From contig NZ_PYMJ01000025.1 in assembly GCF_003025615.1 (NCBI RefSeq), positions 30,916 through 94,915 on the forward strand: a DNA stretch of 64,000 nt. Reading direction: 5' to 3'. Source of the DNA: Photobacterium frigidiphilum (GTDB lineage: Bacteria > Pseudomonadota > Gammaproteobacteria > Enterobacterales > Vibrionaceae). Below the pieces are notes generated by a model, which saw nothing but the letters and a program-made list of their open reading frames with translations, did no database searches and had not been told where the DNA came from. The position numbers were made by a program, and so were the translations under genes. Positions 62,417 through 64,000 of this stretch are shown piece after piece; position 1 is the first letter of the stretch; each line of letters opens with the position of its first letter.

Positions 62417-63475
62417 TTATTGCGGTTTTGCTTCGCTATGTTGTGCAGCATCAGAAGCATGCATTGCCAACGCCGTATCTAACATACGATTCGCGAATCC
62501 CCATTCGTTATCACACCACACAAGCAACTTGATTAAATGCTTATTACTGACACGGGTTTGTGTGCCATCGACTATCGCGCTATGGGGATCGTGATTAAAG
62601 TCAATAGAGACCAAAGGTGCTTCGGTGTAATCCACTATGCTTTCTAATGTACAACGAGACACGTCAGACAATGCTTGATTTACGTCATTAACTTTCACAT
62701 TTGTCTTAACTGTGACACTTAAATCCATTGCGGTGACGTTAATTGTAGGAACTCTGACCGAAATCGCTTCAAATTTGTCAGCAAATTTCGGAAATATACG
62801 TCCAATTCCAAGATGCAGTTTTGTATCAACAGGAATAATAGACTGACTCGCGGCACGCGTTCGGCGTAGATCTGAATGATAACCATCAATTACTTGTTGA
62901 TCATTCATCGCTGAGTGAATGGTTGTGATGGTGCCAGATTCAATGCCAAAAGCGTCATCAATAATCTTAATGACAGGTACTATACAATTCGTCGTACATG
63001 AACCATTAGAAACAATGCGGTGTTCTGATGTGAGTGTTTTGTGGTTAACACCATAGATAATGGTATTGTCGATATCATTCGCGGCAGGGTGAGAGAATAA
63101 AACCTTCTTGGCACCTGCTTTGATATGGGCAAGACCATCTTCGCGAGAACCATATACTCCAGTACAATCAAGCACTATATCGACATCTAAATCATGCCAA
63201 GGAAGGAGGTTTATATCGCTTTGATGCAAGATACGAATATCATCCCGTTCTCCATTTTCATGAGCAACAAACAAATGCTCCTGATCATGTGAGACAGGCT
63301 TAAAGAAACGTCCATGGCTAGAGTCATATTGTAATAAGTGAGCCATAGCTTCAGGCTCAGCCAATTCATTGACTGCCACGACTTTGATGTGGTGATGTTT
63401 GCCGCTCTCATACAATGCGCGAAGCACACTGCGTCCGATGCGACCAAATCCGTTAATTGCGACTTTTAGTGTCAT
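62417..63475 (-). CDS. epd: D-erythrose-4-phosphate dehydrogenase
   Basis: NAD enzyme that oxidises erythrose 4-phosphate to 4-phosphoerythronate for pyridoxal phosphate synthesis; GAPDH paralogue (GapB). At 352 aa: LKVAINGFGRIGRSVLRALYE in pieces, the extended HHHIKVVAVNELAEPEAMAHL characteristic of Epd, and the active-site Cys in SNGSCTTNCIVP. The ATG at 63475 (MTLKVAINGFG) fits the family; the upstream extension is not used. Order tkt-epd-pgk-fba is the enterobacterial one. Confidence 0.95.
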   Translation of the reverse strand: MTLKVAINGFGRIGRSVLRALYESGKHHHIKVVAVNELAEPEAMAHLLQYDSSHGRFFKPVSHDQEHLFVAHENGERDDIRILHQSDINLLPWHDLDVDIVLDCTGVYGSREDGLAHIKAGAKKVLFSHPAANDIDNTIIYGVNHKTLTSEHRIVSNGSCTTNCIVPVIKIIDDAFGIESGTITTIHSAMNDQQVIDGYHSDLRRTRAASQSIIPVDTKLHLGIGRIFPKFADKFEAISVRVPTINVTAMDLSVTVKTNVKVNDVNQALSDVSRCTLESIVDYTEAPLVSIDFNHDPHSAIVDGTQTRVSNKHLIKLLVWCDNEWGFANRMLDTALAMHASDAAQHSEAKPQ

Positions 63476-63659
63476 ATCCGTGCTACAAAAGTAATCAACA
63501 GCGCTAGTGTATAACAAGCTCCGCTTGGAATCACGATAATTGTGACAGCTCTCACTCAACACGAAGATAAAACAATAAAATCAACTAGGTAAGTACAATA
63601 AAGGCTAATAATAAAGACGAAAATACTGAAAAACAGTCGTTTTAGTTCACATTTATCAA

Positions 63660-63692
63660 TAAAAAAGGCTCCCATCGGAAGCCTTTTTTTTA
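63660..63692 (-). terminator. Rho-independent terminator after tkt
   Basis: On the minus strand GGCTTCC, GAT, GGGAGCC (one G-T pair) and six T, about 60 bases after the stop. It makes epd start its own transcript. Confidence 0.88.
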
Positions 63693-63749
63693 CACTGCGA
63701 AATAAATCACCTTAAAATGGAGAAATACCACTCAAGGGATCATCAACAA

Positions 63750-64000
63750 TTAAGCAAGAAGCTCTTTTGCTGTATCAACAACGTTTTCAACCGTAAAGCC
63801 AAACATCTTGAATAGCTCGCCTGCAGGTGCTGACTCACCAAATGTTGTCATACCGATGATGCGACCATCTAAGCCAACGAACTTGTACCAGAAGTCAGCA
63901 ATACCCGCTTCAACTGCAATACGTGCAGTCACATCAGACGGTAATACTGATTCACGGTAAGCAGCATCTTGCTTATCGTATGTGTCTGTTGCTGGCATAG
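63750..64000 (-). CDS. tkt: Transketolase, C-terminal end (runs off the right edge)
   Basis: Thiamine-diphosphate enzyme of the non-oxidative pentose phosphate pathway. Only the last 83 codons are visible. They show DAAYRESVLPSDVTARIAVEAG, FWYKFVGLDGRIIGMTTFGESAPAGELFKMFGFT in pieces, and the end VVDTAKELLA. This is the C-terminal domain of bacterial transketolase. It lies upstream of epd as in E. coli. Vibrionaceae often have two tkt genes; which this is cannot be told. Confidence 0.95.
   Translation of the reverse strand, partial: MPATDTYDKQDAAYRESVLPSDVTARIAVEAGIADFWYKFVGLDGRIIGMTTFGESAPAGELFKMFGFTVENVVDTAKELLA

Overview
The window is core chromosomal DNA of a gammaproteobacterium of the Vibrionaceae, most likely a Photobacterium. 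This rests on gene order and protein sequence: recA/alaS/lysC/csrA, mutS beside rpoS-nlpD-pcm-surE-truD-ispFD-ftsB, rpoE-rseABC-lepAB-rnc-era-recO-pdxJ-acpS, zapA-ssrS-fau-rpiA-serA and argP/argO are all arranged as in Vibrio relatives. A large tandem array of tRNA genes next to csrA also fits. No phage, insertion sequence, CRISPR array or classical defence system is visible.

Layout. 1-1560: start of the oxaloacetate decarboxylase sodium pump operon (oadG, partial oadA) and its upstream region. 1567-3380: fourteen tRNA genes (11 Arg-ACG, 3 Ser-GCT) under one strong promoter. 3573-9295: csrA, lysC, alaS and recA with its LexA box. 9341-12617: pncC and mutS. 12756-18673: rpoS, nlpD, pcm, surE, truD, ispF, ispD, ftsB. 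18930-26845: eno, pyrG, mazG, relA, rlmD. 26966-29749: barA. 29884-39013: the rpoE envelope-stress operon running into lepA/lepB and rnc-era-recO-pdxJ-acpS. 39592-43767: nadB, ygfX-sdhE, ygfZ and a YbaK-type deacylase. 44005-47412: the least conventional stretch, with a four-CxxC protein of unknown function, a LysR regulator, a DUF134/NifX-like/NqrM-like trio and a small basic protein. 47529-51373: a lone gcvH, ubiI, ubiH, ygfB. 51649-55267: zapA, 6S RNA, fau, rpiA, serA. 55355-58642: a MITE-like palindromic element, a SIMPL-domain protein, argP/argO and a ProXp-ala-like deacylase. 58714-64000: mscS, fba, pgk, epd and the 3' end of tkt.

Function. Several global regulators lie close together: CsrA and BarA (two ends of the BarA/UvrY-Csr pathway), RelA and MazG, RpoS, RpoE with its anti-sigma system, and 6S RNA. 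Glycolysis/pentose phosphate genes (eno, fba, pgk, epd, rpiA, tkt), isoprenoid (ispD, ispF), NAD (nadB), vitamin B6 (epd, pdxJ) and ubiquinone (ubiH, ubiI) genes make up most of the metabolism.

Candidates for new biology are modest. They are the DUF134-NifX-NqrM-like cassette (45680-46726), the four-CxxC protein (44005-44424), the tRNA array with a covarying spacer hairpin, an in-frame 18-bp tandem repeat in rlmD, several uncharacterised palindromes upstream of metabolic genes, and local gene losses (recX, pepP, gcvT/gcvP). No clear new multi-gene system was found. All assignments come from reading the sequence and family knowledge; no database search was run.
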